A stretch of DNA of 6,231 bases. Source: JACXVD01 sp020446665. Lineage in GTDB: Bacteria > Pseudomonadota > Alphaproteobacteria > Sphingomonadales > Sphingomonadaceae. The DNA lies in contig JAWKXQ010000039.1 of NCBI GenBank assembly GCA_041396905.1, positions 1 through 6,231 of the forward strand, in the 5' to 3' direction. Under the pieces are notes generated by a model that worked only from the letters and a program-made list of their open reading frames with translations, was not told the origin of the DNA and ran no database searches. This document shows positions 5,684 through 6,231 of this stretch, in pieces (position 1 is the first letter of the stretch; every line of letters begins with the position of its first letter). A program made the translations under genes and the position numbers.

Positions 5684-5728
5684 TTGCCGTCCCTTACAGA
5701 GCCCTTCCTGCCGAGCGGCCATTTTGCC

Positions 5729-5962
5729 CGCATATCCCGTCAGGGGGACAAGCGGCTGAGAGCTTATCTCTACGAGGCTGCCGCCCATATCCTGACGCGA
5801 TCAAGCAAGGACAGCGCCCTTCGTCGCTGGGGCCTCAAGTTGCGCGACCGCATTGGGTTCAAGCGAGCGAACGTCGCTGTGGCACGCAAGCTCGCAGTGG
5901 TGCTGCACGCGATGTGGCGCGGCGGGCGGCCGTTCGATGCAGAAGGGTGCGCGTTGGGATGA
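5729..5962 (+). pseudogene. C-terminal remnant of an IS110-family transposase
   Basis: Read on the plus strand from about 5729, the frame gives RISRQGDKRLRAYLYEAA, then a WGLKLRDRIGFKRANVAVAR segment and KLAVVLHAMWRGGRPF, ending at TGA 5960-5962. These match the end of the Transposase_20 domain of IS110-type transposases (G-x-I-S-x-x-G-D, L-x-x-A-A, K-R-A-x-V-A-V-A-R-K-L-A). About 78 of ~340 residues remain. The N-terminal DEDD catalytic domain and the serine-containing part are missing. The ATG at 5684 just after the upstream gene's stop is a chance start; codons 5684-5728 do not look like transposase. The left break lies within ~45 bp of the enzyme gene's stop, so the deletion endpoint reaches that gene's 3' flank. 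No functional product is expected. Confidence 0.85.
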
Positions 5963-6231
5963 TCGCTTTCGAAAAACCGGCCCCCGAAAGGTAGGGCTGC
6001 CAAGGAATCCGCTGCCTGGCTGCCAGTTGCGGATACGTCCACCGGGACGTGAGACATGAGGACCACCGCGATATGCTCGCTGTAATCGGCAAACGGCGAA
6101 TTGTGCTTCGAGACATAGCGGGGTCCGTCTCGAACATCATGTTGCGGCAGAGGCAAGTCTGACCGCGTAGACGACCCTGATTCCGGCCATGCACCTCACG
6201 GCACCATACAGGAAGCGGGCGACCTTGCGTC
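5963..6231. other. Terminal 269 bp with no assignable gene
   Basis: No open frame here shows recognisable motifs, and the plus frames are interrupted by stops. A minus frame starting at 6156 is open for 128 codons but runs antisense across the transposase remnant, so it is probably incidental. Part of this stretch may be the non-coding right end of the IS110-type element, but no terminus could be identified. Confidence 0.4.

Noticed and set aside
5770..6156. 128-codon minus-strand open frame
   Set aside because: Half of it is antisense to the IS110 transposase remnant. There is no recognisable motif and no convincing ribosome site.
1..6231. CRISPR array, tRNA, rRNA or a retron-like element
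   Set aside because: No regularly spaced repeats, no tRNA-like cloverleaf or rRNA-like stretch, and no reverse transcriptase motifs were seen on reading both strands.

Overview
The window looks like an accessory, transposon-scarred stretch of a high-GC alphaproteobacterial replicon. A member of the Rhodobacterales such as Paracoccus would fit, but that is an impression from GC-rich codon use and gene types, not a measured placement. No rRNA, tRNA, CRISPR array or integrase was seen. Gene orientation switches repeatedly, and broken transposase pieces lie near both ends, so the segment reads as a mosaic.

Layout. At the left edge (2-532, +) is the C-terminal two thirds of an ABC transporter ATPase of the TauB/SsuB/NrtD type. 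It is followed by a decayed IS21-type element on the minus strand (about 570-963). This keeps one terminus with its repeats and the first ~98 codons of istA, carries an in-frame amber codon, and lacks the rest of istA and all of istB. Only about 46 bp beyond the IS end, an SRAP/YedK-type abasic-site protein begins on the plus strand at a TTG codon (1009-1728).

Convergent to it is a compact minus-strand three-gene operon. In transcription order it holds an unrecognised Cys-rich small protein (2476-2802 or -2874), an XRE-type HTH protein (2052-2459) and a two-TM membrane protein (1582-2055) joined to the HTH gene by ATGA overlap. The 3' end of the membrane gene runs 147 bp into the SRAP gene on the opposite strand. 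This is the best candidate for an undescribed cassette.

Next on the minus strand is a full-length class II Fic AMP-transferase-type protein (3064-4293), with both the inhibitory and the catalytic motif intact. Upstream of it (4428-4734, possibly to 4864) is what looks like a small membrane-protein gene split by a frameshift. On the plus strand, 4904-5683 encodes an isocitrate lyase/PEP mutase superfamily enzyme. Directly behind it is the C-terminal remnant of an IS110-type transposase (about 5729-5962). The last ~270 bp hold nothing that can be assigned.

Togetherness. The HTH operon is the only group with clear evidence of co-expression. SRAP (DNA damage), Fic (AMPylation, often toxin-like) and the HTH cassette are typical of genome islands, but no sequence feature shows that they act in one pathway.
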